Position numbers and translations under genes: made by a program. From Corella eumyota (taxonomy: Eukaryota; Chordata; Ascidiacea; Phlebobranchia; Corellidae), in NCBI GenBank assembly GCA_963082875.1, contig OY720097.1, positions 11,354,501 to 11,418,500 of the forward strand: 64,000 nt of DNA, read 5' to 3'. This document shows, one piece after another, positions 36,335-50,043 of this stretch (position 1 is its first letter; every line of letters starts with the position of its first letter). Under the pieces are notes generated by a model. It searched no databases and was not told the origin of the DNA. It was given only the letters and a program-made list of their open reading frames with translations.

Positions 36335-37946
36335 CTAAAGAAAATCATGATTCACGAAGTTGCTGTGCTTTGTTACCGTTGACAACACAGCCTTGGATTC
36401 ATTTACAAAAACAGCTCCTAGAATATAATAATAAGTTTAAATGCTACAAGTATTAAGGTAGTCTTTTTAAAAAAACGCATTTTACCTATTTCTGAGTACT
36501 TAACAGACTCGTGTACAATCTGTGAACTGACAAATTCCAATTCCTTTATTTCGAGTATTCCATCTCTGTTAATATCCAGCAATTGCAATCGTTTATTGGT
36601 AAATAATTGCCTATTAGTGTGTTCATGCAATACAATTCGTTTGATATGCTCTGTCGATATCTTGCCACCATGTTTTAATAACATTTCAAGCAAAACAAAT
36701 CGAAACCATTCTCCGTAGTTAAACTTAAGGTCGCCAAGATATTGATTTGACTTTGATTCGTTGCATTGTAATTTTTTGCTTTTGCTTAAAAACAATGGCG
36801 CAAACCAAATGTTGACTGCCATGTTTTTACCGGGCATTGAGTTAACCTGATGCCACCAACTAAAATAATCATTTTAAATAAATTATATATTGTGTCATTT
36901 TAGTGCTGTATATTTTTTTAATGAAGTAACATATACTTAACCATTTTATACTTACTTGTAAGGAACGTATAGGCAGTCACCAGGGTTGAGTGTAGCGTTC
37001 CACCATTCAATATTTTGCAGGCCTGGGTATTTTTCGAAATCAACGGAAGAAACATTTACGTCACAATATTGTCCTATTTTGTATATTAGGAAATCAGAGT
37101 TAATTTATGCTGACAACACTAACAACCAACCAATTAAGTAAGAATGTAACACTAGGTTTGCAAACAACAAACTAAAGTCCAGTGTTTGTTTTCAATGTAA
37201 ATGCATTTATGATAAACAATAAGGCTTACCTTCTGGCCTATCCAGAGGAATTCGCATATTTCCGTGTTTAGGCTCAACCATAAACCACTTCTTAACCCCG
37301 AACAACTGACAATACACATTTTCCACGTTGTCGAAGTGGAGTTTGGATTTTGTATCACCGCTGCTAAACCAAAGCACATAATCCTAAAACACAAATGCCA
37401 GTTGTTAAGTTATTCTTATTTAGGAATACACTTTGGAATATTAAAGTGTGTATAATCTTTGTAAACAATATAAAGAACGAAATATTTACTTACTTGCATG
37501 CGATGTAAAAATATATCGCAACTAAGAATATTTGGTACAGGAAATTCATTTCGCATTAGCTTTGGTAATGTTGATATCATATAACCTTCGAATGAGCTGT
37601 GTTTGTAAATCGACAGAAACTTTTTCATTGTTATTTTTCTTCCTGACGAGCGGTCATCTACTTTCTTATTGTCCACATCAAATTTTAAATCACCAAACCT
37701 GTTTCTCAGGTATTCATCAGTCCATTTCAAAGGCTTAAAATCAGCAAGCAAGTCTTTGATTATAACAGGTTGATTTTGACTAACATACTGATCGTAAAAA
37801 CTGTTTGAATTAAGTTGATCTAAACTTGCAATGTTTCCAATAGGTGGGTTATTATATCCAAGTGGATTTAGCAGATATGCACCTTTGACTTGAACTAGCA
37901 AACTGATGATAAATATATTGGCATACCGTACGCTATATTTTGCCAT
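36335..37946 (-). CDS. Secretory JmjC/cupin dioxygenase with EF-hand
   Basis: Probable Fe(II)/2-oxoglutarate hydroxylase of the JmjC (cupin_8) superfamily. Five exons in transcript order (37494-37946, 37230-37383, 36956-37073, 36486-36859, 36335-36417) give 393 residues. An N-terminal hydrophobic stretch (IFIISLLVQVKGAYL) looks like a signal peptide. The iron triad is visible as H167-F-D169 in KLHFDNVENVYCQLFGVKKW and a distal His245 in WWHQVN. One canonical EF-hand loop follows at 337-348 (DINRDGILEIKE). The C-terminus HDFL resembles an HDEL-type retrieval signal with Phe in place of Glu, so ER residence is possible but unproven. The 2OG-binding core is intact. The substrate is unknown: protein hydroxylation is known for relatives such as JMJD7 and FIH. 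It lies 612 bases from the neighbouring 14-3-3 gene on the same strand. Confidence 0.85.
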
Positions 37947-38557
37947 GTTAAATTTTTGTCATACTTTGTTTTATATGCTGCACTGTATAATAGAGTTAAT
38001 TATAAAACGTATGGTCTAAAGTGAATTTGAGTCAACTGCCTACAGACTTACATATAAATAACTTCCTGCGAGGTTCTCTTAACTATAAAAAACTTTTCTT
38101 TTTTTTAGTTTGTGATTTTGCCCCTAATGATAATAACAAAAAAAAACACGATTAAGCATATGCAATTTTATTCTATATATTGTATTTGTTGCCGTAACAC
38201 ATATATTAAACGAACAAAAATCAAATAGTAACAACTATAACATAAGCGTTAATATTAAATAGTGGTATTTATAAAAACAGGTTATTTCACTAATTCACAG
38301 GACTACATTGGGATAAAGTTGTCTAACTACAAAAACTTATTTGTTTTAGGCAAAAAAACGTGTGGATAAATAACATAAATGATAACTTTAAAACCATATT
38401 TTAAAACAACATTTTTAGTACAATAATCAAGCAAATAACTGCAGTAGAATATGTTTTAAGATAAAATCAATTGTATCTTATAACTCAAGTCAACTGAAGT
38501 CACAGTTCAGTATTTTGAATTATTTTGACGACCGGTAGATGGCAGTCAGGAGCTTGT
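37947..38557. other. Intergenic region, JmjC gene and 14-3-3 gene A
   Basis: About 0.6 kb between two minus-strand genes. On the minus strand an acceptor-like tgcag lies 31 bases before the JmjC start codon. AT-rich, with no coding segment seen. Confidence 0.45.
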
Positions 38558-41432
38558 TTATTCAGCAGGCGCATCGTCTATTTCTTCGTCATCATCGTCT
38601 TTTGCTGTCCAAAGCTATACAACGCAACAAAAAACAATTTTAACAAAACAACAGACGTGAACCCGTATTAAAGTCAACCTTAAACAGAAACAAAGATCTT
38701 ACTGTAAGGTTGTCTCGCAGTAACTGCATGATCAAAGTGCTATCTTTATGGTGGTGATCCTCAAGTACATCAATCTCGGCAATGGCTTGATCATAGGCCT
38801 GTTTAACAAAATAACATAAAAAAAATCATCACTGTCAAATAAATCCAACAAACGCCCTTATTTTACTTACATCCTGGGCAATTTCACTGGCCTTCGAATG
38901 CTCGCCTTTAATTTCATAGTAGAAAACCGAATAGTTAAGAGCAAGACCTAATCTAATAGGATGGTATGGCAACATCTCTTTCTTGCATAGCTCGTAAGCT
39001 TCAGAGTACGCAGTGTCGGCTTTCGTTGCAAAGCCTGTAAAAGTTTATGATCATATTTTAAAAAAAATTGCATATTTTGTATTTTTACCATAATTGAAGT
39101 TTTTAACATAAATTTCTTGACTTAGGCAGCTTATGTTTATGAGGTGTCGTATTATATTTAATAGCATAATGTTTAACAGAATAGCCATAAAACATATGAG
39201 ACAAAAAATTACGATCAAAACAAATCAGTTTAATTAATAGTGCTTAAAATGAGGACACGATTGAATTTGTATATTACGTTTGTCAATTTTATTCCATCGG
39301 GAGGTATACTGGCGATCGAATTCAATTAACAATATGCATTCTACAACTAAGATAACAGATGGGAACCAGACAATAAATGTGTGTCAATGAATTCACATTA
39401 TCGTCGGTTATTTAAAAATGTTTTACAAAAATTCTTTTTTTATTTAAACCTTATTTTAACATTACACTAAACTTAAGTTTTTTTATGTAAATAGCTTTGA
39501 ATTTTAGTTTTTATTTTAATCTTATATTAATTGAAAGTAAAATTAACTGCAAACCTTCTTTTTTTTCTTCGGGTACAACTTCAGCAACATATCTGTAGTA
39601 ATCACCTTTCATTTTCATATAAAAGGTTTGCGAATCATAATCGCTGTTGTCTTCTGTTTTCAGAAGATGGGCGTCAATCAATTCCTTTAATTTAAAAAAA
39701 AAATTAATATCTAAAAGTTATAACATTTTTTCTAATTTTCTTGTAGCTAACATTACAATGTCTTTAAAACATTTAATGAAAGACATTTGGCCCCAGACCA
39801 TGACAGGGTCTATAATAAAACTATAACGTATGGTGATAAAATTACAAGAGTAACAGTGTAGTTAAATACAATTTTGCTAAATTAAAAACTGGTTACCACA
39901 ACATCTTCGCAAATTTTTTCGATTTCAGAGCTGATTTTGGTCAGATATTGTTGAGCAATTTCTTTCTTTTTTTCGTTATGATCTTCTCGTTGGTTAATGC
40001 TGTAAATTACTCTCCATGATGACCGCCTGGTTCCAACCACATTCTTATAAGCAACTGACAATAAGTTTCTTTCCTACAAGAAATAATTAAAATTTTTAAA
40101 AGGAACCCTATAGGGGTTTTGCGCGAAAATACCTTGCCTTTTAGTTTAGTACAGCAAAGAAATATAGACGTTGACCAAAGTTCTATGGATATTTTTTGTG
40201 TAAATTAAATATTTTGAAAAAAATTTCATAAATGTGCAAAAGTTTTAGGAAAATAAAAACATCGATTAAAGAAACATGCCAACTGTATACAAGCGCTTCT
40301 TTCAAAGCATGTGATGTGTTTAGCATGAATTATTAATGGGCCCAGTTGCACAATTGCAGACGGCACACGTTATAGGTACCCATGTGTAATCGATACAAAA
40401 CCGCAAAAACAAAGACTATCAATTAAAACAAACTTGTTCGAGGGGCGTTTTCATTTTAAGTTTCTTTTAATGAATAACAATATATTTAAGCTAATCAATT
40501 GATTTAAATTGCTAATGGCCAATCATAATATCTTTAGTACGACTTAAAAAAAGTAAACTTCTTGCACAAATAAACAGACTAAGAAAACAATTAATGACCT
40601 AATTGGAACAACTTAAGGCGTTAGCGTAATAACCAAACTGAAATGACGCTTTGACAAGTGTCACGTGACCAACGAGCTAGGAAGCATCGACGAACAATAT
40701 CCGGTTGGATAAGCAACGCTACTTACTCGCTTATGATAATATTCACAGTGTAATTAACAACAATAATACAAGTCTTTTAAAGAAAACAGTCACTAAAAAA
40801 GTTCGTTACACACCAATACACGAAAAGTTCTAGTTTAAATTTATCTCCCAAATATAAGACTCAATAAGTTTCTATGCAATGCACTGTGCAAGTTGACCAA
40901 ATTTTCTACGAAATATTTAAATAACTAAGGAAGGTTTAAATTTTAAAAACAGTGAGTTTATGAGAACCGGTTTTATCTCATTTACCTAATATAGTAATGG
41001 AATACAAAAAACACCTATTTTAAAAACGCATGCTAATGATTTTTTAAAAAAATTCATAAAGTTATAGGTGTGTTACTTATTGTTAAAAAGGCATTTTATT
41101 TCTTACTTCTGCGGTTAATGCAACTCCTAGTTTTGCTACTTTGTTCATTACATCAACCATGTCATCATAACGTTCGGCTTGTTCAGCTAGTTTGGCCGAT
41201 GATATCAAAGAATCACGTATTTCTCCTTCTGTGTATTTTAATAGTTTAAGAGATTGCTTAAAAGATTATGGATATTTCAAAGTACAGTTACGTTGTTATT
41301 AAACGTTATATCTATGCCACAATCTTAACAAAATAAATTACATAAAAAAAAACTTTACTTGTATTAAGTTACAAATAAGTTTTCAAAATTAAAATGTTAT
41401 CACTGTCAAGATAATTTTAACTTACCAGACAT
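38558..41432 (-). CDS. 14-3-3 protein (cluster gene A)
   Basis: Dimeric adaptor that binds phosphoserine/threonine motifs in the cytosol. Seven exons in transcript order (41426-41432, 41107-41228, 39897-40073, 39555-39684, 38871-39034, 38703-38798, 38558-38614) give 250 residues, a normal family length. The first coding exon is only seven bases (ATGTCTG), which together with the next exon gives [10 protein letters not shown]. Family signatures are present: [37 protein letters not shown] and [17 protein letters not shown]. The phosphate-binding residues correspond to Lys53, Arg60, Arg133 and Tyr134, and the regulatory Ser of RRSSWR is kept. The tail [13 protein letters not shown] is unusually acidic. 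It is the most diverged of the three and lies head-to-head with gene B. Assignment to a vertebrate isoform is not safe. Confidence 0.95.
40660..40669. promoter_or_regulatory. Palindromic E-box GTCACGTGAC
   Basis: A perfect 10-base palindrome in an intron of 14-3-3 gene A that also matches the CLEAR consensus known for TFEB/MITF factors. One site alone is weak evidence of function. Confidence 0.35.
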
Positions 41433-43817
41433 ATTTTTGATTTGAAGATGTTGTTATAGATTTTTTTTAAAAGATGCACTTACAGATTTTTATTATATAA
41501 AGTTGCTTAATTATTACCGTATTTTATCTGAAAAAAAAACTGATTTATCTGACCAAACAAAATGTATATAAATATATAAATTAAATTAATTTTACACAAC
41601 ACAATTATAAGCTTATATATGTTTCTACATACACCTCACGGCTGCATATACTACATTTTGGTGACACTATCTTGTCATGACGTCAAAATTAGATCAGATT
41701 CGTAAGCGCGACACCTATCATTAAGCTTGGAATATTTGAAAATTGCTAGGTACTAGTAAGGTTTGATATTGCCAATTATGCTTATGCACAGACGACGAAA
41801 ATTTGCCTTAGACCAGCGTTACTTCGTCATAAATTGCCTTTGGCATAGTTCTTAATCGATCGCTGTGAAATAATTCATTTCCAGTCGTGCCTCAATCGAT
41901 TGCTGGTTTTCGGCTGGGGTCTCGTTGTTGCCGGTAACCAAAAGAGACAATGCAAAGATGACGTCGTATCAAATTGTGCTTTCACATATGCGGTTTGACC
42001 AAAATAAAACGCTTTCTAGTTTCGAATAGCATTTCTTTTATAGTATCCACTTTGAAAGATGACGACATTTTTGTAGATCACCATATTAAAACTTACTACA
42101 CTAACTGCGAACAACATGGACAACCAAATGCGGTCAATACTTAAAGGTTTTTTTTTGTTTTACTATAGTAACTACACTTTTATTAATATTTTTTTAATTT
42201 ATGCCTGTGCTAAATTTTTAACTTAAAAACCCACCTTACGTTAATTAAACTATTTTTTATTAGTAAATTCATATATGCTGTACTTTTCTTCAGTTTTTCT
42301 AATATGCGCTTTGGTGCATTTTATTAAATAGTAATAACTTCACGTTAAACTATTTTTAACGCTATTTAAATAAGTCAAGGTATATTTGCACGGTGTTCTT
42401 TTACCATAATTCATTACACTAGTTTTATTTCTTATTGGGATAGAAACAGAATGCGTATGAGGCGCGACTTCCGTAGACCTCCTATTTTCCTCTTTCTTAT
42501 TCTCTTTACTTTATCATGTTTCTCGGCTTTTCTCTTTACAAGATATGCGAGCAACCGGTATTTCTTTATTACATGAACCGGCTGTTGCGTAGTTTAATGC
42601 ACAAAATATACTGACTACATGTTAAAACTCATCCTGAGGGTCGAAAGGCTCCTTCATGCCATTTTTGGATATATTAACATGTTTGAATTATTTCTGCAGG
42701 TTTGGCTTCAATAGTTTCGAGGTACCAAAATGTTTTTTTGCTTGCCGTTCTGTCGTGTAGGGTCAAAAAAAACTTTCATTAATAAATTTAACGTTAAAAA
42801 TCAAGTCGACTACTATTTATGCGTGTTTTGTCAAACATCTTGCAGAATTGCAACTTTGATTTGAACAACAAATGTAGGGCTATAGTTTCTTTGTCTTATT
42901 TAAAAACTATATAATACATACTATTTGTATCTACCCCTACTGAACTATAATAAATTTATAACTTAATCTAGCTATTTCGTTACCACAAAAAGTGTACAAT
43001 ATTATGCAAGTTAAATTTATAAAGCTTTCCTTATATACTTTATTTAGCGAGTCACAGAAGGTACAGATAATTTTGTTACACAATTTAGATTTACTTGTGC
43101 TTAGGCTTATGAGTAATAATGACTGTTTTCGTGTGTGATTAGTAGTCACCAAATAAATATTTTTTGTTGGCAACTCTGAAAAAATGAATGACGGTTTTTA
43201 GGCGGTTCCGCTGTTTGCGCAACTACCAACCTCGCTTCTTTGTCGCCCTCGCGGTCAGAATTTGTTTTTGAAAAATAGTTACATTTTAATGTTGGACAGG
43301 CAGTAAGAATAGGGTAATAGTGGTAAATGATTTTTTACCAATTTCTAAATAGTTTGTTACGTCTTGTAAACGTTTGGGAAAGTAATATAACTTCCTAAAC
43401 AAACAGAAATACATAATTGTATTTTTTACCTAAATCACCATCTGACCATATTGTGTACTTTATCTTAAAATATATATTTTATTTTAAATTTTTTTTTTAT
43501 AGAAATTATATATATATTTTTGCGGCAGTTTAAACTATTTAACTTAACTAATTAATCTTACTGTCTTGGGAACTGAGTAATCATGTTTAAAGTTTTGTGT
43601 ATGAGAGTTATGACCGAAATGTGACACGACTTATTTTAAACTTGTTGGAGGTTTTAAAATAAATTTAGTTAAATTCTTTCCTAAGCCTTTAACTTTAATA
43701 ATATATAAATAAATAGTTTAATTTAGTGCCTGCATTTGTATTTTCTTCAGGAAATTTTTAGCTTTGTCAATTTAAAGTTATTTTAGTATCTGTTAATTTT
43801 CCAAAACCGGACCTAAA
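41433..43817. promoter_or_regulatory. Divergent control region of 14-3-3 genes A and B
   Basis: 2.4 kb between the start codons of genes A (-) and B (+). A perfect CRE palindrome TGACGTCA lies at 41678-41685, about 250 bases upstream of the gene A start. A ttttcttcag acceptor ends at 43750, 67 bases before the gene B start. No coding segment is convincing. Confidence 0.45.
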
Positions 43818-45615
<1,798 letters not shown>

Positions 45616-46850
45616 CAACTTTCCAAGCAAATATCTGCAGCATGACAATGTAAATTTTAAGCCTAAACACCTTAGCCCAGTAATTCGTTTTGTTTATCAC
45701 CGACAATTTTTTTTAAATTAGAGTTTTTAACTAACACCTTAACAAACAATGTTGCAACTTTTATTTTTAGGTTGATTTTTAGTAGCCCCCAAAGTTAGCT
45801 AGCTTTTTACAAATTATAAATTTTTGTCCCACTGTTGCAAAATTTGTTTTTTTGACTTAAATGTAAGTTAGATGTTGTTTCAAGTTTTCTGTATATAATT
45901 TTTCTTTTTTGGTGTTCCCTAAAATAAAAAAATTATTTCGGTTTGAAATGCTATATACGATTATGCGTAGACATTTATATTTTTGGCTGTAATTTTTTCC
46001 ACTCAATTTTTGTGTTAGTAAATCAATAATATTACAAATAAATAAATATGACAGCAATATCGTATTTATTTTGAATATATTACTAGGTTAAAACAATTAA
46101 AATATGACTTGTTTAAATACATGATCAAATAACTAAATGAAATAAGGTTTAAATATTATTTAGTTTTTTTAGTTCATCTGACCTAAGAAATATTTAAAGT
46201 CTAAAACACGAATTTCCTTCTTTAAAATCACTTTTTATCATTTTATCAATAAAGGCATTAATTAATTGACCAGTTTCTTTTAAGAGCCAAATTTTCATGT
46301 GGGTAGAAAAGCAGTACCTTTTTCATCCCACGGTATAAAAAAAATATTGTAAAAGTGCGATATATAATCAATGATTAATTAATAACAGACACATCATGTT
46401 TAGTATATATTATTGGGTATAATTGGTTATTTTTGTGTTTTTTTTATTTATTTTTTCCTAAATAAATAATAAGCTATGTAAATATTCCTGAATTGTGTCT
46501 TTTTTATTGGGGCTTGAATGCTCTTCTCTACTATTTTCTTACTTTTTTTATATTGCGTTTTTCCAAAACCAGGTCAACAAAAATCAATATATTTTATAAA
46601 AATAAAATGTTATTTTTATTTCTTAACTGAATTGTAAAAATGCTAATGTAAAAATTTTAATAGGAATATTGTAGCGTTGGGTGTCGCTAATTTAAACAGG
46701 TCAAGGCTGAGTGATTGCTTAAATTTAGAATTTAGATTGACACCTACGATTTGTTCGATATTGGTATAAAGTTTTTTTTAAAGCTAATTGCTTCTGTTAT
46801 TTCATTTCTTCAGAATATTTGTTAGTGTTAAAATAGCTAAAAATAACAAG
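45616..46850. other. Intergenic region between 14-3-3 genes B and C
   Basis: Contains the gene B 3' flank (aataaataaata near 46036) and the gene C 5' flank. An unpaired acceptor (catttcttcag, ending at 46813) lies 37 bases before the gene C start codon. No coding segment found. Confidence 0.45.
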
Positions 46851-49184
46851 ATGGATCCATCATCTCTTTTACCACGCGCTAAATTAGCTGAACAAGCTGA
46901 ACGATATGATAACATGTCTGATTACATGAAAGAACTTGTAACCACTTGCAAAAGATTACTCACAGTCGAGGTATAAAACATTTATGTTTCTTTTAATAAA
47001 AATCAAATGGACGATACCTCCTTTTGTATTTTAGCCTAATTGTGTAAAACAAAACCTTTAAAATTAGTGAGAAATAGAGTTGGTTGATTTGTGTTCACTG
47101 TTTTGTTGTACGCCCCTTTTTGTATCCGCACAATATCTTAACCATCCGTCTATAATTTCAGAAACAAAGTTTGTCTATTATAAAACACGGTTTTTACATT
47201 CTAATTTCTTTGCATTGATAGTTATTAATGATCCTGTGACTTTAAATTTGAAACTTTATACCAGATTAATATGTAAAAAATATTGTTGCAATAAATGGTA
47301 ATCAATAACTATGCCTTATAAAAACCAGTGCGTTACCTTAAAGTATTTGTTATTTTATTAAAATAGTAATATCAGAGTGGGTATTTTTTATTAATAGGTA
47401 AAAATACAAAAATAGTTATGTTACTAATGGTATTAAAATTTTTACTATTTTATAAATGGAACAATGGCAAATGAATGGGTCGACTGAAAATGAGGGAATG
47501 GAAATTGAAGGAACGGAAAATGAAGGAACGGAAAATGAAGGAACCGGAAAATGAAGGAATGGAAAATGAAGGAACCGGAAAATGAAGGAACGGAAAATGA
47601 AGGAACCGGAAAATGAAGGAACGGAAATTGAAGGAAAGTGAAAAAAGGAGTAGCGGAATCCTAAAAAAATAAAACGCGGAAATACCGTTGACTGTTTATT
47701 TAGGTTTACTGTCATTTATTTGAGAACTGATAAGCGATAATAAGTTAATTTTTATTACCCCAGCATACCCTAACCCTCTTTTATAAAATGCCCGTTTATT
47801 TCTAAAATAATATTGACTTAAATACAAATAAATAGTCAATGGTATTTCCGCGTTTTATTTTTTTAGAATTCCGCCTCTCCTTTTTTCACTTTCCTTCAAT
47901 TTCCGTTCCTTCATTTTCCGGTTCCTTCATTTTCCGTTCCTTCATTTTCCGGTTCCTTCATTTTCTGTTCCTTCATTTTCCGGTTCCTTCATTTTCCGTT
48001 CCTTCATTTTCCGGTTCCTTCATTTTCCGTTCCTTCGATTTCCGTTCCTTCATTTTCCATTCCCTCAAATTACGCGTCCCCAAATGAATTACCTTCATAT
48101 GCCTTGTTGAAAAAAAAGTGAGTTCTATTTCTAAAAATAAAAAGTTTTTGTATTCAGGAACGCAACTTGCTGTCAGTTGCTTATAAAAATGTTGTTGGTG
48201 CAAGAAGATCTTCTTGGAGAGTTATAACATCAATAGAACAAAAAGATAGTCCCAAGAATTTCACGCACATAGTTATAGAATATAGGAAAAAGGTTAGTTT
48301 AAATCAGCAAAATTTTTGCATACCACTATGGTAGGTTATATTTAAAAATCTTTTTAATGTTTAGATTGAAGACGAGCTTAGGAAAATTTGTAATGAAGTG
48401 TTAGAGCTTCTCGATGACTTTCTAATTCCCATGAGCGAAAGTGAAGACCAAGGAGGGCTATCGGATGAAGAAAAAAAGCAAAAAAATGAGAGCCGTGTTT
48501 TCTTTTTAAAAATGAAGGGTGACTACCATCGTTATATTGCGGAGGTAGCAAGTGAAGAAGAAAAGGGAGGTAGGAATTTCCATCTTTACTTAATGTTAAT
48601 ATTTTTTTGTTTTTCTCTGAAACTTTTTATTTATTTTTTTGTGCTACGGTAACTGCATTCTTGACTATAATTTATTATTTAAATTTTGAAAAAAGGTATT
48701 GTAGAGCAATCAGAGAAAGCTTACAGAGGTGCTTACGACATTAGTACAGAAAACATGCTTCCAACTCACCCAATACGACTTGGTTTAGCTCTCAATTTTT
48801 CTGTGTTTCATTATGAAATCAAAAATAATCCAGAGGCAGCATGCAAGCTGGCTAAGTCGGTAATAAACATTATATTAATAACATGTCTGTTTTTTTTTCA
48901 ACTCAGTATTTTTCAATGAATCCTTTGTTTACTATCTTTTTTAGAGTTTTTTAATTGTATTTTAGGCATTCGATGATGCTATAGCTGAGTTGGACTCGCT
49001 CGAAGAAAGTGCGTACAAAGACAGCACTTTAATAATGCAACTTCTTCGAGACAATTTGACTGTAAGTAAAATTTAAAATTTTTAAATGGTGCGTGTTTAG
49101 TTTCTTACGGCTCATCATTTTTTTTACCTTTTTTAGCTATGGACTGATGACACGGCACAGGAAGAGGAACAGACTGAAGATTAA
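46851..49184 (+). CDS. 14-3-3 protein (cluster gene C)
   Basis: Phosphopeptide-binding adaptor. Six exons (46851-46970, 48158-48292, 48365-48569, 48696-48859, 48966-49061, 49137-49184) give 255 residues. Groove residues are Lys50, Arg57, Arg141 and Tyr142; the HRY form (DYHRYIAEV) is also seen in epsilon-type proteins. A charged insertion of about 14 residues ([15 protein letters not shown]) sits in the loop before RVFFLKMKG and lengthens exon 3. The last three exons match gene B in length (164, 96 and 48 bases). Intron 1 carries a large inverted minisatellite. Convergent with the SDR gene. Confidence 0.95.
47469..48085. repeat. Inverted minisatellite / foldback element in 14-3-3 C intron 1
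   Basis: The left array (about 47486-47640) is built of gaaaatgaaggaac units, and the right array (about 47880-48066) of the reverse complement gttccttcattttc. Units alternate between 15 and 16 bases (ggaacgg, ggaaccgg), giving a 31-base higher-order period. Inside the arrays, matching unique arms (cgcggaaataccgttgac against gtcaatggtatttccgcg) flank a ~110-base centre. The whole could fold into a long hairpin. Open frames inside it are repeat artefacts. Confidence 0.9.
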
Positions 49185-50043
49185 TTTGTTTTCCGTCCGA
49201 ATTGTACAGGTATTATTTCACACTCCTCCCCCAAATTTGTGTCAGCTGCACACAGTTAGGATTTCTTAAATTATTTTTTTCACCGAAAGTATTAAAAAAA
49301 ATATATAAACAAATCAGTTCCCCTTAAAACTTGGTGTGCATAATTTACTGACCTAAAAATGTTTAAGTTACCTTTTTGTTTACAACCTATCGAAAAATAA
49401 TTTTTAATAGTTTGCATTAAACCTTAAAACAATTTATGTAATAAAATTTTGAAGCATATTCTCCAAGGACAATGTTTTACCCTTCTGCTTTATTTAGTAG
49501 GAAAAATAACACTTGGTGTACACACTAATAACAGATTAATAAAATTTTAGTTCTGACTTTTAAAGCATGGTATTAACTTTGTTGTTGTACTTGTTTCACT
49601 ATAATGATAACGCCCTTTTTCTTTAACTCGTTTAATTGGAATTTAAATTATCTAAAATTTCCCTCTGTATTGTATTATATATTAGCCTAGCATCGATATT
49701 GTAATGTAACATATATTTAACTGTACTCGATTTTTGCCAATTCGTTTTTTATGTTAACCAGACAAAATGAATAAAATAAGCTTTGGTCAGAATTGTATTT
49801 TGAGTTGACAAAAATGCATTGTCATACTTGAGTTTTAAATAACAGTCTTATATCGAATTTTTAAATATTGAACGTTTACTACCGACGTTTATTTGATTGA
49901 AAATAATTCGTTTATTGTTTACTGAAGGGGGAAGTTAATGCGTTAGTTCCTATGCTAATGAGGAAACTCTATCGCGCTGTTGAGTGTTTACAAAAAGTGT
50001 ATTATACTATTTAATGGATATCAAAAAATCGCATTTTTTACAA
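49185..50043. other. Convergent intergenic region, 14-3-3 C and SDR gene
   Basis: About 0.86 kb between converging stop codons, AT-rich. Poly(A)-like aataaaa and taataaaa hexamers occur near 49438 and 49537. No gene seen. Confidence 0.45.

Noticed and set aside
47416-47715. Long open frame with repeated Phe/Ser/Pro segments on the minus strand, and a mirror one at 47839-48087
   Set aside because: Both are translations of the inverted 15/16-base minisatellite; there is no splice context or conserved domain.
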